A stretch of DNA of 64,000 nt, from NCBI RefSeq assembly GCF_014698825.1, contig NZ_JACJTT010000004.1, positions 124,001 through 188,000 of the forward strand. The letters are read 5' to 3'. Each line of letters begins with the position of its first letter. Within the stretch, counting starts at the first letter, position 1. The position numbers were made by a program, and so were the translations under genes. The notes under the pieces were generated by a model. The model had not been told where the DNA came from, ran no database searches, and was given only the letters and a program-made list of their open reading frames with translations. Of this stretch, positions 35,091-44,283 are shown in pieces. The stretch is from Richelia sinica FACHB-800. Lineage in GTDB: Bacteria; Cyanobacteriota; Cyanobacteriia; Cyanobacteriales; Nostocaceae.

Positions 35091-36932
35091 ATGCAAATCT
35101 GCCAAAATCCCAATTGTTCCAACCCCTTCAACCCCATAGGCAATAGATTTTGCATCAGTTGTGGACAAACCAACTTTGGACAACTGTTGAGAAACCGCTA
35201 TCAAGTCCTGCGGCTGATTGGTGAAGGTGGGTTTAGTAGAACTTATGCTGCACAAGACGTAGATAGACTTGATGCACCCTGCGTCATCAAACAATTTTTC
35301 CCCCAAGTGCGGGGAACAGGACAACGTGCTAAAGCCGCAGATTTTTTCAAAGAAGAAGCCATTCGCCTTTATGAATTAGGAGAAAATCATCCCCAAATTC
35401 CCCGTTTGTTAGCTTATTTTGAACAAGCCACCAGTTTGTATTTGGTTCAAGAATTTATCAACGGGTCTACCCTTCTCCAAGAAGTTCAACAAAAACCCTA
35501 CAGCGAAGCGCAAATTCGCCAACTTTTAGCGGATTTATTACCAGTTATTGACTTTATTCACCAAAACAATATTATCCATCGGGATATTAAACCAGAAAAC
35601 ATTATTCGTCGTGACACAGACGGTAAACCAGTATTAATTGACTTTGGTGGTGCCAAACAAGTCACCCAAACAACTATGGGTAGACAAGCAACAATTATCT
35701 ATACCGTTGGTTACGCACCCACCGAACAAATGGCAGGGTTTACTTGTCCAGCTAGCGATTTATATGCTTTAGGTGTCACCTGTGTGCGGTTACTCACCCA
35801 AGATTTACCTGTTCAAGATGATTACGGTCAACTTAACGATCCTCTATATGATCCCATGAATGGGGAATGGTTGTGGCAAGAACGTTTAGAAGAAAAAGGC
35901 ATCACCATTAGCGATAGTTTAAGAAAAATTTTAAATAAATTACTCGAACATCTCCCCAATGATAGATATCAGTCAGCGGCAACAGTGCTAGAAGATTTAA
36001 ACTCATCAGACTTCCCGGTCGCACTCAAATTTTCTTCCCTTCCCCAACCACCATTAGCTCAACCACAACCTACAAAAATTATTGTCCCCTTACCTCCCCT
36101 CAAAACCTTTGATTTTTACGTCGTCACCGTAGACACCAAAGGTAGAGAAGTCAACCGTGACAGACTTAGTGCTAAATACTTTGAGGAGGAATTAAGTAGA
36201 AATGTTGATCTAGAAATGGTCTCTATTCCTGGTGGAAAATTTTTAATGGGTTCTCCCAATTTAGAAGGTGATGCAGATGAACGTCCTCAACATCAAGTCA
36301 CCATCAACCCTTTCTTTATGGGGAAATATCCCATTACTCAAGCACAATGGAAAGCCGTTGCAGCTTTACCCAAAGTCAAACAAGCTTTAAACCCCTACCC
36401 GGCAAAATATAAAGGTGCAAATCTACCAGTAGAAAATGTATCTTGGTACGAAGCGGTGGAATTTTGTTTACGCTTGTCTGCAAAAACTGGAAGAGACTAT
36501 CGTTTACCCAGCGAAGCAGAATGGGAATATGCTTGTCGTGCTGGTACAACCACTTCTTTTCATTTTGGGGAAGCAGTCACTGCAGAATTGATTAATTGTA
36601 ATGGTGGTGATATTTACGCGGTGGAACCCAGAAGTAAATTTCGCAGAGAAACCACCAATGTAGGTAGTTTTGAAGTAGCCAATGCTTTTGGTTTATATGA
36701 TATGCACGGGTTAGTGTGGGAATGGTGTGCTGACCCTTGGCATAATAACTATGTAGATGCACCCAATGATGGCAGTGTGTGGGAAGATGGGGGTGATAAA
36801 CATAGGCGAGTATTGCGTGGTGGTTCTTGGAATTTCAGTGCTGAACTATGTCGCAGTGCTAGTCGCAGTTGGAATGAAGTGGATGGTGGGTTGAGAATTT
36901 GCGGTTTTCGAGTGGTATTTTCGGCAGAATAG
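35091..36932 (+). CDS. Ser/Thr protein kinase fused to a formylglycine-generating-enzyme (SUMF1) domain
   Basis: The 613-residue protein starts with a small zinc ribbon (C4, C9, C21, C24), then a Hanks-type kinase (about 35-300) with GEGGFSRTY, VIKQF (the lysine), IHRDIKPENI and DFGGAK. After a proline-rich linker (about 315-340), an FGE-like domain spans about 385-610: MVSIPGGKFLMGSP, LPSEAEWEYACRAG, VWEWCADPW and LRGGSWN...GFRVV at the end. The kinase motifs are complete, so activity is likely. FGE-fold domains in such fusions may bind ligands rather than make formylglycine, and may also be targets of diversity-generating retroelements; no reverse transcriptase is visible here. Confidence 0.9.
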   Translation: MQICQNPNCSNPFNPIGNRFCISCGQTNFGQLLRNRYQVLRLIGEGGFSRTYAAQDVDRLDAPCVIKQFFPQVRGTGQRAKAADFFKEEAIRLYELGENHPQIPRLLAYFEQATSLYLVQEFINGSTLLQEVQQKPYSEAQIRQLLADLLPVIDFIHQNNIIHRDIKPENIIRRDTDGKPVLIDFGGAKQVTQTTMGRQATIIYTVGYAPTEQMAGFTCPASDLYALGVTCVRLLTQDLPVQDDYGQLNDPLYDPMNGEWLWQERLEEKGITISDSLRKILNKLLEHLPNDRYQSAATVLEDLNSSDFPVALKFSSLPQPPLAQPQPTKIIVPLPPLKTFDFYVVTVDTKGREVNRDRLSAKYFEEELSRNVDLEMVSIPGGKFLMGSPNLEGDADERPQHQVTINPFFMGKYPITQAQWKAVAALPKVKQALNPYPAKYKGANLPVENVSWYEAVEFCLRLSAKTGRDYRLPSEAEWEYACRAGTTTSFHFGEAVTAELINCNGGDIYAVEPRSKFRRETTNVGSFEVANAFGLYDMHGLVWEWCADPWHNNYVDAPNDGSVWEDGGDKHRRVLRGGSWNFSAELCRSASRSWNEVDGGLRICGFRVVFSAE

Positions 36933-37196
36933 AAGACAGAAGTTCAGAAGTTCAGGAGTTCAGAAGTATGCCTTCGGCACGCTGCGCGAACAGGAGTCAG
37001 TAGGGGCGGGTTTACAGATATCATCAACTATAAACGAGAATTTTGGTAAACCCGCCCGTACAGAATAATTCATAGCATTACTATTTAATTCTTGCATTTT
37101 TAAACTCCTCTTAGCGTAGCTTCTCTGAAAAAGGCACGCTTTAGCGATACGACTACGCTCGACTTCGCTCAGTACAAGTCGAGCGTAGTCGAGATA
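36933..37196. repeat. Repeat-filled gap: short tandem repeats, HIP-like palindromes and a 15-bp-arm hairpin
   Basis: The start consists of degenerate AGTTCAGA/AGTTCAGGAG tandem units (36940-36967), then a palindromic unit, ATGCCTTCGGCACGCTGCG. GACTACGCTCGACTT at 37151-37165 is exactly complementary to AAGTCGAGCGTAGTC at 37176-37190. These belong to the short repetitive families of Nostoc-like genomes. No gene is supported in 36933-37501. Confidence 0.7.
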
Positions 37197-37268
37197 CAGT
37201 GTTAAAAGCCTTTGGCTGTCTAAGTTTTATCGTTAGTTAATGTCCTAACCGCGCTGTTCATTGCTATA
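37197..37268 (-). repeat. MITE-like dispersed repeat, copy C (inverted, no heptamers)
   Basis: Its sequence CAGTGTTAAAAGCCTTTGGC ... ATGTCCTAACCG ... GCTATA is the reverse complement of the core of copies A and B. It lacks the TGTCACC heptamers and the TATAGC end. Its GCTATA end directly abuts the -35 box of the pgi promoter. Confidence 0.75.
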
Positions 37269-37297
37269 TTGACAGTTAAATCTATTTTTGCTATGAT
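37269..37297 (+). promoter_or_regulatory. Candidate pgi promoter
   Basis: TTGACA (37269-37274) and TATGAT (37292-37297) are separated by 17 bp, a near-consensus sigma-70-type promoter. The start codon of pgi is 204 bp downstream, which leaves a long leader. The -35 box begins directly after the end of MITE-like copy C. Confidence 0.55.
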
Positions 37298-37501
37298 GAA
37301 TTCGATAAGGAAGAACTACGATACAATAAAATATTAATTACTAGCCAGTAATACGCAAGCAAAAATATTCAAATCAAAAATATTTACCTCCATTCCCTTG
37401 CTGCCTATCAATCTCGTGATGACAAACTGTATAAGACAAAGCAGGGATCGCCAAAACCATACATTAAACTGGAGTTTGACCAATATATTTGAGATTTCCC
37501 T

Positions 37502-39088
37502 ATGGATGCTAGGGTACTTTGGCAACGATACCAAGATTGGTTGTATTACCACCAAGGCTTAGGACTGTATCTAGATATCAGTCGGATGCAGTTTAGCGAT
37601 GCCTTTGTGGAGTCGTTGCGGCCGAAATTTGACAAGGCATTTGCGGATATGGCAGCCTTGGAGAAGGGAGCGATCGCTAATCCGGATGAAAACCGCATGG
37701 TAGGACACTACTGGCTGCGGAATCCAGATTTAGCACCATCTCCAGAACTGACACAAGAAATAGTCCAAACCTTAGAACAAATCGAAGCCTTTGCGGAAAA
37801 GGTGCAAACAGGTGCTATTCATCCTCCCAAATCTAGCCGCTTTACCGATATTATCTCCATAGGCATAGGTGGTTCTGCCTTGGGCCCCCAATTCGTGGCA
37901 GAAGCCCTGTCCCCTGATTTTCCCCCTCTGAAAATTCACTTTATCGATAATACCGACCCCTCAGGTATTGACCGGGTACTCACCCAACTGAGAAATAACC
38001 TTTCTAGCACTTTGGTCGTAGTGATTTCTAAATCCGGCGGTACTCCTGAACCCCGCAACGGCATGATAGAAGTCAAGAAAGCCTACGCTGGACAAAACCT
38101 AGATTTTGCCCAATATGCAGTTGCTATTACCAGCGTTGATAGTAACTTGGATAAAATTGCTAAATCTGAAGGTTGGCTAGCCAGATTTCCCATGTATGAT
38201 TGGGTGGGCGGACGTACCTCAGAAATGTCTGCGGTGGGCTTAGTACCGGCAGCCTTACAGGGAATAGATATTCGTGCCATGTTGGATGGTGCCAAGGAAA
38301 TGGACGATGCCACCCGCATCCCTGACCTGAAAAAGAATCCCGCTGCACTACTCGCTTTATCCTGGTACTATGCAGGCAACGGTAAAGGCGAAAAAGACAT
38401 GGTAATCTTACCTTACAAAGATAGCCTGTTGCTCTTTAGCCGTTATTTGCAACAGCTAGTCATGGAATCATTGGGTAAAGAAAAAGACCTAGATGGCAAA
38501 ACTGTCTATCAAGGTATTGCCGTTTATGGTAACAAAGGTTCCACCGACCAACACGCCTATGTGCAACAGTTGCGGGAAGGTGTACCCAATTTCTTCGCTA
38601 CCTTGATAGAAGTATTAGAAGACCGTCAAGGGGCATCCCCAGAAATAGACCCTGGTGTCACATCCGGTGACTATCTCTCTGGTTTTCTCTTGGGAACACG
38701 CCAAGCACTGTATGAAAATAACCGTGATTCCATAACAGTCACCATTCCTCAAGTTAATGCCCGCACAGTTGGTGCTTTAATTGCCTTGTATGAACGGGCA
38801 GTAGGGTTTTATGCTAGCTTGGTGAATATTAATGCTTATCACCAACCAGGTGTAGAAGCTGGTAAGAAAGCTGCTGCGGCTATTCTGGAATTACAACAGA
38901 AAGTCATATCTGTGTTGCAACAAGAGAAAAAGGCCCTTTCTCTGGAAGAAATTGCTCACAAAGTTGGCACTCCTGAACAAGTTGAATCAATTTACAAAAT
39001 TCTCCGCCATCTTCAGGCTAATCAAAGAGGTGTGGTGTTAACAGGTGATTTGAGTAAACCAGGCAGTTTAACAGTTTCTCTGGCGTAA
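37502..39088 (+). CDS. pgi: Glucose-6-phosphate isomerase
   Basis: The 528-residue enzyme interconverts glucose-6-phosphate and fructose-6-phosphate, linking glycolysis, the oxidative pentose phosphate pathway and gluconeogenesis. Conserved parts include [55 protein letters not shown] and [16 protein letters not shown]. The length and N-terminus match cyanobacterial Pgi. It is monocistronic. A near-consensus promoter and repeat-rich DNA lie upstream, and a hairpin region follows the stop codon. Confidence 0.96.
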   Translation: MDARVLWQRYQDWLYYHQGLGLYLDISRMQFSDAFVESLRPKFDKAFADMAALEKGAIANPDENRMVGHYWLRNPDLAPSPELTQEIVQTLEQIEAFAEKVQTGAIHPPKSSRFTDIISIGIGGSALGPQFVAEALSPDFPPLKIHFIDNTDPSGIDRVLTQLRNNLSSTLVVVISKSGGTPEPRNGMIEVKKAYAGQNLDFAQYAVAITSVDSNLDKIAKSEGWLARFPMYDWVGGRTSEMSAVGLVPAALQGIDIRAMLDGAKEMDDATRIPDLKKNPAALLALSWYYAGNGKGEKDMVILPYKDSLLLFSRYLQQLVMESLGKEKDLDGKTVYQGIAVYGNKGSTDQHAYVQQLREGVPNFFATLIEVLEDRQGASPEIDPGVTSGDYLSGFLLGTRQALYENNRDSITVTIPQVNARTVGALIALYERAVGFYASLVNINAYHQPGVEAGKKAAAAILELQQKVISVLQQEKKALSLEEIAHKVGTPEQVESIYKILRHLQANQRGVVLTGDLSKPGSLTVSLA

Positions 39089-39139
39089 AACAGCATATTA
39101 CCTAAGAGTGTTGTTATTTCAGCAACAATTCTTCATGAT

Positions 39140-39182
39140 TAAGCATCCTCCTCAAGGCCTATTTGTCTGATGGGGATGCTTA
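39140..39182. terminator. Hairpin between pgi and the nuclease gene
   Basis: TAAGCATCC (39140-39148) pairs with GGATGCTTA (39174-39182) across 25 nt, about 50 bp after the pgi stop and between convergent genes. Neither side has a long T-run, so the terminator call is tentative. Confidence 0.45.
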
Positions 39183-39248
39183 TATCGTTGGTGGTGATAT
39201 AATTGACATTGGGTTTAATGAAGACAATTTATTTCCAGGGTGCTTTTT

Positions 39249-40724
39249 TTAATTAATAGATAAGTCACGTAAGTAATAAAATCTATCAGTTGTCCAGTCA
39301 CTACCTTTTTCTCTACCTAAATAACCAGTTAGAGGCGATGACAGTTCTATTAAAATTTCGTGTATTTCTTCTGGTTTTAATTGCTGTTGGGGCTGTGACC
39401 CAAAATATGCCCCATGTAAAGCTGCAACTCCAGCAGACTCGGTTCCTGAGTTTTGCAGATAGTTTTTGACCACTTGAATTATGTGCGATCGCAACTTGAT
39501 ATTTTGCTCTATTTTATTAAGATAAGCATTAATTTTATCATCGGCTGCTGAACCAAATGGTTCGTTTTGCAAATATGGTTTTAAATTTAATAAATCTATT
39601 GCTCCTGGGAATTTAGCTTTAAATTCAACTAGTCTTTGTAATGTTTCTGGACGAATAACGTTCATTTCATTTCCCTTTGCTGTCAATTCAGCATCTGTTG
39701 TTAATTCTCCAGCAGCCATAATAATTTTGATACAACTATTGTATTGTTGTTGTAAATGCTTCAAGCCTAGTTTTACCAGTTGTGCTGCTGTACCATCAGG
39801 AACTTTTTCTGTCTTTGTTGCTTTACATTCTCCTACCACAAGGTAGGGATATTCACAATAAAAATCCAAACCACCAGCACCACCTAATTTTTCAGGGTCT
39901 AGATTAGCTTTGGAATTCATATTAGAAGCAGAAAAGCCAATTTTTACTAAGCTTTTACGTACTAATTTTTCAAATTCATTACCATCACTAGAGTTGCCAA
40001 CTTTAGCAATTTTCTTGATCCAAATTAAATCCCCATCTACTCTATCTTGATTGTACTGACTGTTCCAACCTAATAAAACTCTGATTTCATGTGTTAACTG
40101 CTGTGCTACTGTGTTGGTGATTGATATTTTTGATAATGCATTGTGTAATTCTTCTAGCTGAGGATGCAAAGGTGGTTCTAGATTTTCTAATTGACGTTGA
40201 TACTGTTTAAATCTTTGTTCAGTTAATATAGGTTGAGTTTCTGAACCAGTAACATTATGTATGGCAATAAATCTACCTAGTTTATCTTGACTACCTGGAT
40301 TAATTGTAAATTCATAAAATTGAGGTAAATGATAAACACGCAAATAAGCCAGAAAAATATTTTGCTGTTTTTCTAAAAGTGCATAAAATACTTCTGGTGT
40401 CCAAATAGTTAATTTAGAAAAGACATCTAATGATTTAGTTTTATCTATAATTTGACAAAATTCACATTTACCCCACATTTTAACTGCAACTGTTTGAGAA
40501 TTAGTTGACTTGATAGCGGTTTGAGCAGTAGGTAAAAAACTTTGACTATAGTATTTTTCAATTGGTATTAATAAGTTTGTATGAGCAACAGGATAAAGAG
40601 CAAATTTCTGCCCTGGACGAAGAAACATATTAGGTAAAGCTGCTATTGTTCTGCCCTGTATTAAAGCTTCAATATCTGCAACAGGTAAACATAATGCTGT
40701 GGGTAGTGAAAAAACTTGACTCAT
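39249..40724 (-). CDS. PD-(D/E)XK nuclease-domain protein, third gene of the candidate system
   Basis: I do not recognise the whole 491-residue protein. Residues 250-305 form a clear restriction-endonuclease-like core: E250/E252 in NEFEKLVRKSLVKIGF, D287 in GGLDFYCEYPYLVV and E299-C-K301 in GECKAT. The N-terminal 175 residues form a separate domain containing a CxxC (C87, C90) in MWGKCEFCQI. The C-terminus (about 345-491) is helical and unassigned. It lies downstream of the ATPase and winged-helix-like genes on the same strand, separated from the ATPase by 320 bp holding a palindromic element. Nuclease activity is inferred from the intact motif. Confidence 0.7.
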   Translation of the reverse strand: MSQVFSLPTALCLPVADIEALIQGRTIAALPNMFLRPGQKFALYPVAHTNLLIPIEKYYSQSFLPTAQTAIKSTNSQTVAVKMWGKCEFCQIIDKTKSLDVFSKLTIWTPEVFYALLEKQQNIFLAYLRVYHLPQFYEFTINPGSQDKLGRFIAIHNVTGSETQPILTEQRFKQYQRQLENLEPPLHPQLEELHNALSKISITNTVAQQLTHEIRVLLGWNSQYNQDRVDGDLIWIKKIAKVGNSSDGNEFEKLVRKSLVKIGFSASNMNSKANLDPEKLGGAGGLDFYCEYPYLVVGECKATKTEKVPDGTAAQLVKLGLKHLQQQYNSCIKIIMAAGELTTDAELTAKGNEMNVIRPETLQRLVEFKAKFPGAIDLLNLKPYLQNEPFGSAADDKINAYLNKIEQNIKLRSHIIQVVKNYLQNSGTESAGVAALHGAYFGSQPQQQLKPEEIHEILIELSSPLTGYLGREKGSDWTTDRFYYLRDLSIN

Positions 40725-40778
40725 TTCTATAAGTAGTTCAAAATTATTGGCAAAAGAATATGTTTTTATAACCTAGTT

Positions 40779-40985
40779 ATACCAATTTAAAAAATGATTG
40801 TTACAGATGTAGGTTGGGTTGAGGTACGTATCCCTGCGCGACGCTGCGTGAACACGCAGTGTGCCGTTCGCGGTAGCGTTGCGTAGCAAAGGCATAACCC
40901 AACACTCTAAAACCTTGTAAACGTTGGGTTTCACTTTGTTCAACCCAACCTACGCATCTGTCGCATTCTTTTATGGAATTGGTAT
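40779..40985. mobile_element. 207-bp palindromic MITE-like element (ATACCAATT...AATTGGTAT)
   Basis: The outer ends ATACCAATT (40779-40787) and AATTGGTAT (40977-40985) are inverted repeats. Inside, CAGATG with AGGTTGGGTTGA (40804-40822) is mirrored by TCAACCCAACCT with CATCTG (40940-40960). The centre carries copies of the GTTCGCGGTAGCGTTGCG-type palindrome. It has no coding capacity, so it would have moved in trans. It occupies almost the whole gap between the ATPase and nuclease genes. Confidence 0.75.
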
Positions 40986-41044
40986 TACTACCTTAATCAA
41001 TGAGGGTTTAGTATTCCTAAACCCATAAAAAATGAGATAACCTG

Positions 41045-42919
41045 TTATAGATTTAATTCAATTACCCGATTATTCACAACGCTTTGGGGAATTCTCATTG
41101 GTAAGTCTTCATCTGTTAAATTATCAGGTTCTTGACCGGAAGGGTCACTTAAAATTTCCCTAATCAAAGGATTATTGATAGCTATTTGCTGCTGTTCTAT
41201 AAATCCAAAAATTTCGTCATCTGTTAATTCATAAATCTCTCTATGATTCCACACAAACCAGATAGCTATGAGAGGTTTAATATCTTGACTCTGTAAACTC
41301 ACCCATTCTCCACCCTTTTCTTTCAAAAGCCTTCGCAAATTTTCTCTAGCTAATGTGGCACTAGCAGCAATTGTTTTTGAACGTACCAAGCAACCACGAG
41401 TTAAATCAAAAGTTTGATAATCGATTAGTTTACGCAAAGCTGTAGTAATTCCTACACCCCCTGCTATCTGTACTACATCTACACCAATTTTGATTTGCTG
41501 TTGATTACCAACAATTTTAAAATCAATATGTTTTTGGTTAGGTATTTCCTCAATTTTCTCAATTGTTACCCCTTCTATTGTTTTACCTATTAATCTTTCA
41601 AAGGCAAATTTCAGAGATTGGGCAATTATTGATTCATCTTCAATGAGAGAATCTATATAAGCTTGTGTATGTACTAGTTCACTTTGGTAGTATGGTTTAA
41701 CGGAATATATTTTTATTTCTACTATCGGTGGATCAGGGTTGGGTATTTTTTCATCAATAAAATTATCTGCACACCATTTTAAAACTGATCTAACTGTAGG
41801 CTTAGATTTGCCCAGAACTTTAAGTTTACCTGCGTCAAATGGGTATAAGGGATGTGGTGGAGTTTGTTGATTTTCTTGGTAAAAATCTTGTAGCCAAGTT
41901 TTAACCAGATTCACAATATCATCAGAATTGAGATATTTTAATGCTATTGGCTGTCTATCTGGTTGTTCACTCACTAACCGATCAATTACTGCTTCAGCTT
42001 GGGGTAATACCCTGATTTGTTGATTCCATGTATCAGGATACATGGCTAATAATAAAACACCTCGTTTGATACTTTGATATAAATCTTTGACTAAAGTAGC
42101 AATGACTTGTGCTGTGGTTAAGCCAAAATCTGAAATGTTACCATCATCTAATTCATCAAAGCAAATCACCGGAATTTTATAATAATTAGTTATATCTAGC
42201 AGTTGGCGAGCAATATTCATTGATACAATTTCTTTATCATTACTTTTAATATTAGGCAAACCCATTGCATTAGTGTAAGTTTGTGATAACTCTAGCCCAG
42301 ATAACCAATAGCTAGCATAATTAACATGGTCTGATGAAAGTGTCCACAAAATAGCTTTTACTATATATGGATTAGGGATTTCTGGCTTATGTTTTAGGAT
42401 AGCTTGTGTCAGTTGTCCAATGAATTTATTTGAGCGTTCACGTAACCACTTGGGATATATATCAGAAATATACTGTTGCGGTGAATATTTACGTTGTATG
42501 GCTTCGTTAATTAATGAAGCCGCAATTTCTTGTATTTGCATAACATTTTGTTTGCCAAATGCCCTTAGGCTAGAGGCAACATTTTGGAGAAATTCATATT
42601 TAATTTGATTCAAGTTATCATATTTACCCATGTAAATAAATACATAATTATCTTGCGGCTGTAATCGATGTCTAATGCGACTAATAATATGGCTTTTCCC
42701 TAAACCTTTCTCTGCTGTAATGGTTATACCTACTGTTTGATACTGTCCTTGATTAATTTTTTCAAGGGCATCGAATACAGCGTTAGAAGCATGAGAGTTA
42801 ATAGAAGGAACATCTGGAAAGCTTTTTCCCCATATTTGCTGTGGTCTCACTACCATATGTCCTGCAAATGGGTTGTGAGATTTAAGTAATTCATCAATAC
42901 TAGATGTGTTATTAGTCAT
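41045..42919 (-). CDS. P-loop (AAA/STAND-like) ATPase, second gene of the candidate system
   Basis: The 624-residue protein opens with NPFAGHMVVRPQQIWGKSFPDVPSIN, then a Walker A variant AEKGLGKS (residues 69-76, alanine for the first glycine) and Walker B VICFDELDD (251-259). The spacing suits ORC/Cdc6-like or BrxD-like P-loop ATPases. A winged-helix-like segment (about 370-400: LKVLGKSKPTVRSVLKWCADNF) follows. The C-terminal 200 residues contain IKIGVDVVQ, an FDLTRGCLVRSK motif and GEWVSLQSQDIKPLIAI, perhaps a second nuclease-like or effector fold. The start is 36 bp after the 223-residue gene, so they form an operon. The ATPase call is strong; the role is unknown. Confidence 0.75.
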   Translation of the reverse strand: MTNNTSSIDELLKSHNPFAGHMVVRPQQIWGKSFPDVPSINSHASNAVFDALEKINQGQYQTVGITITAEKGLGKSHIISRIRHRLQPQDNYVFIYMGKYDNLNQIKYEFLQNVASSLRAFGKQNVMQIQEIAASLINEAIQRKYSPQQYISDIYPKWLRERSNKFIGQLTQAILKHKPEIPNPYIVKAILWTLSSDHVNYASYWLSGLELSQTYTNAMGLPNIKSNDKEIVSMNIARQLLDITNYYKIPVICFDELDDGNISDFGLTTAQVIATLVKDLYQSIKRGVLLLAMYPDTWNQQIRVLPQAEAVIDRLVSEQPDRQPIALKYLNSDDIVNLVKTWLQDFYQENQQTPPHPLYPFDAGKLKVLGKSKPTVRSVLKWCADNFIDEKIPNPDPPIVEIKIYSVKPYYQSELVHTQAYIDSLIEDESIIAQSLKFAFERLIGKTIEGVTIEKIEEIPNQKHIDFKIVGNQQQIKIGVDVVQIAGGVGITTALRKLIDYQTFDLTRGCLVRSKTIAASATLARENLRRLLKEKGGEWVSLQSQDIKPLIAIWFVWNHREIYELTDDEIFGFIEQQQIAINNPLIREILSDPSGQEPDNLTDEDLPMRIPQSVVNNRVIELNL

Positions 42920-42955
42920 AATAGTGTGAGTTTGTTGTGTACGAAATAATGATAT

Positions 42956-43627
42956 TTAAACGTTCAAAAGTTTGGCGTAACAACGTAATCCATCTAATTC
43001 TGTGGTGACAGAATCTTCTATTTTGTCAGGGGCACTATCTTCTATACTTCCTCCTTGTAATTGGAAAATATCATCAGCTTGCATTTCTAATAGCCAATCA
43101 TTAAAATTTGTTCTATTTACTCGCTCTCCTATAGTTCTTCTCAGCCGATAAATCGGAACTAAATGATTAAAGTTATATTCATAATTCAATTTTTCATAAA
43201 CTTTTAAAGCTACATTTTTAAACTCTTCGTAAGAACTAATCAACCCAGGTTTAGTCCCATTACCTGATGCAGCTGATGCAGTTACTAAAATCTCAGTCTG
43301 ACGCAACCAGCGTAATAATGAATTTCCTATCCAAGCACCAACATTTTTGTCAAATTTAAACTCCTCATTACCTAAACTTGCACCCAATACCTCTAAACCA
43401 GTAGGTGATGTGAGAGTGTAACCAGTTTTGGAAATTGCGATCACACCTTCTTTCTCTAGTTCCTCAAAAATCCGCTGATAATCCCCTATTTTCTCACCTT
43501 TCGCTACAATCCGCTTGCTTATTTGACCCTTCTTTACTTCTTGCTGTACCCCTCCCAAGTCCCACAAAGCAAGTAACAACCGGGTTTTGACGTGCAGGTT
43601 CTGTAAATTCTTGCTTCCAGCACTCAT
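42956..43627 (-). CDS. Winged-helix-like 223-residue protein, first gene of the candidate system
   Basis: Residues 12-75 look like a winged helix: KTRLLLALWDLGGVQQEVKKGQISKRI, then YQRIFEELEKEGVIAISKTG and a wing YTLTSPTGLEVL. The C-terminal half is helical (EEFKNVALKVYEKLNYEYN, VPIYRLRRTIGERVNRTNF) and ends in MQADDIFQLQGG, resembling domains that follow P-loop ATPases in DNA-linked systems. I do not recognise a named family. It is the first gene of a minus-strand group with the ATPase 36 bp downstream. It could recruit the ATPase to DNA or act as autoregulator. Confidence 0.6.
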   Translation of the reverse strand: MSAGSKNLQNLHVKTRLLLALWDLGGVQQEVKKGQISKRIVAKGEKIGDYQRIFEELEKEGVIAISKTGYTLTSPTGLEVLGASLGNEEFKFDKNVGAWIGNSLLRWLRQTEILVTASAASGNGTKPGLISSYEEFKNVALKVYEKLNYEYNFNHLVPIYRLRRTIGERVNRTNFNDWLLEMQADDIFQLQGGSIEDSAPDKIEDSVTTELDGLRCYAKLLNV

Positions 43628-44065
43628 TTTTAGTATCCTATTTAACTTTTTAAATTATTATAAATATTTTGTTGACTACTTTGACAACCGTAAAATCAAT
43701 GTTGATTGTCTGAAAATTCTTTGAATTAAAATATATTTTCTTGGATAAAAAAAACCACAATTTTACTAACTTTTCAATTTGCACTGAAAAATAATGTCAA
43801 TAATATGTTATGCAATACCTTTCTAGACAAACAAGATGAGGAGATTCTTTCTAAATATTAAAAACTTTGACATTGAGGCTTTTTACAACTTGGCAATCCC
43901 AATAGACATGTGGTGCGATTAAATATGTGTTGTCTATAATCCTTGTAGAGACTTTTCTACATCCATTTTCGGAGATGTCTAATATATGTTCATGGTGTAT
44001 TGATCAACAATTTCTTGTTGGTATAAGTCACCGAATTTATCTCCTGTATCCATTCAAAACCCCAC

Positions 44066-44112
44066 GACTATAAAAAATTGAGGTGATGGACATCAGTGAA
44101 CTCCATCACCTC
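44066..44112 (-). terminator. Rho-independent terminator of miaB
   Basis: GAGGTGATGGA (44080-44090) and TCCATCACCTC (44102-44112) are perfect 11-bp arms with an 11-nt loop. Read on the minus strand, the stem is followed by AATTTTTTAT. It lies about 170 bp downstream of the miaB stop, beyond MITE-like copy B. Confidence 0.75.
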
Positions 44113-44153
44113 CAGCAATTTTTATCCTCAAATCACCAACTCAACAGGATAGG

Positions 44154-44251
44154 TATAGCCGTAGACAATGCCGTTAGGACATGAAGCAAAACTAAAACTC
44201 AGACACTGAAAGGCTTTTATAACTGTCACCTGTCACCTGTCACCTGCTATA
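44154..44251 (+). repeat. MITE-like dispersed repeat, copy B (three heptamers)
   Basis: It starts TATAGCCGTAGACAATG and ends CACCTGCTATA. Like copy A it carries ACACTGAAAGGCTTTTA and three tandem TGTCACC-type heptamers. It lies between the miaB stop and the miaB terminator, so it would be transcribed with miaB. Confidence 0.8.
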
Positions 44252-44283
44252 TTAACAAGGTGAACAAGAGAATTGTATCTGCA

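Larger units (their letters stand above)
43628..44283. other. 656-bp gap: AT-rich promoter region, terminator and MITE-like copy B
   Basis: No gene is supported. The left half (43628-43900) is very AT-rich and must hold the promoter of the winged-helix/ATPase genes. The right part holds the miaB terminator and MITE-like copy B, described separately. Confidence 0.5.
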
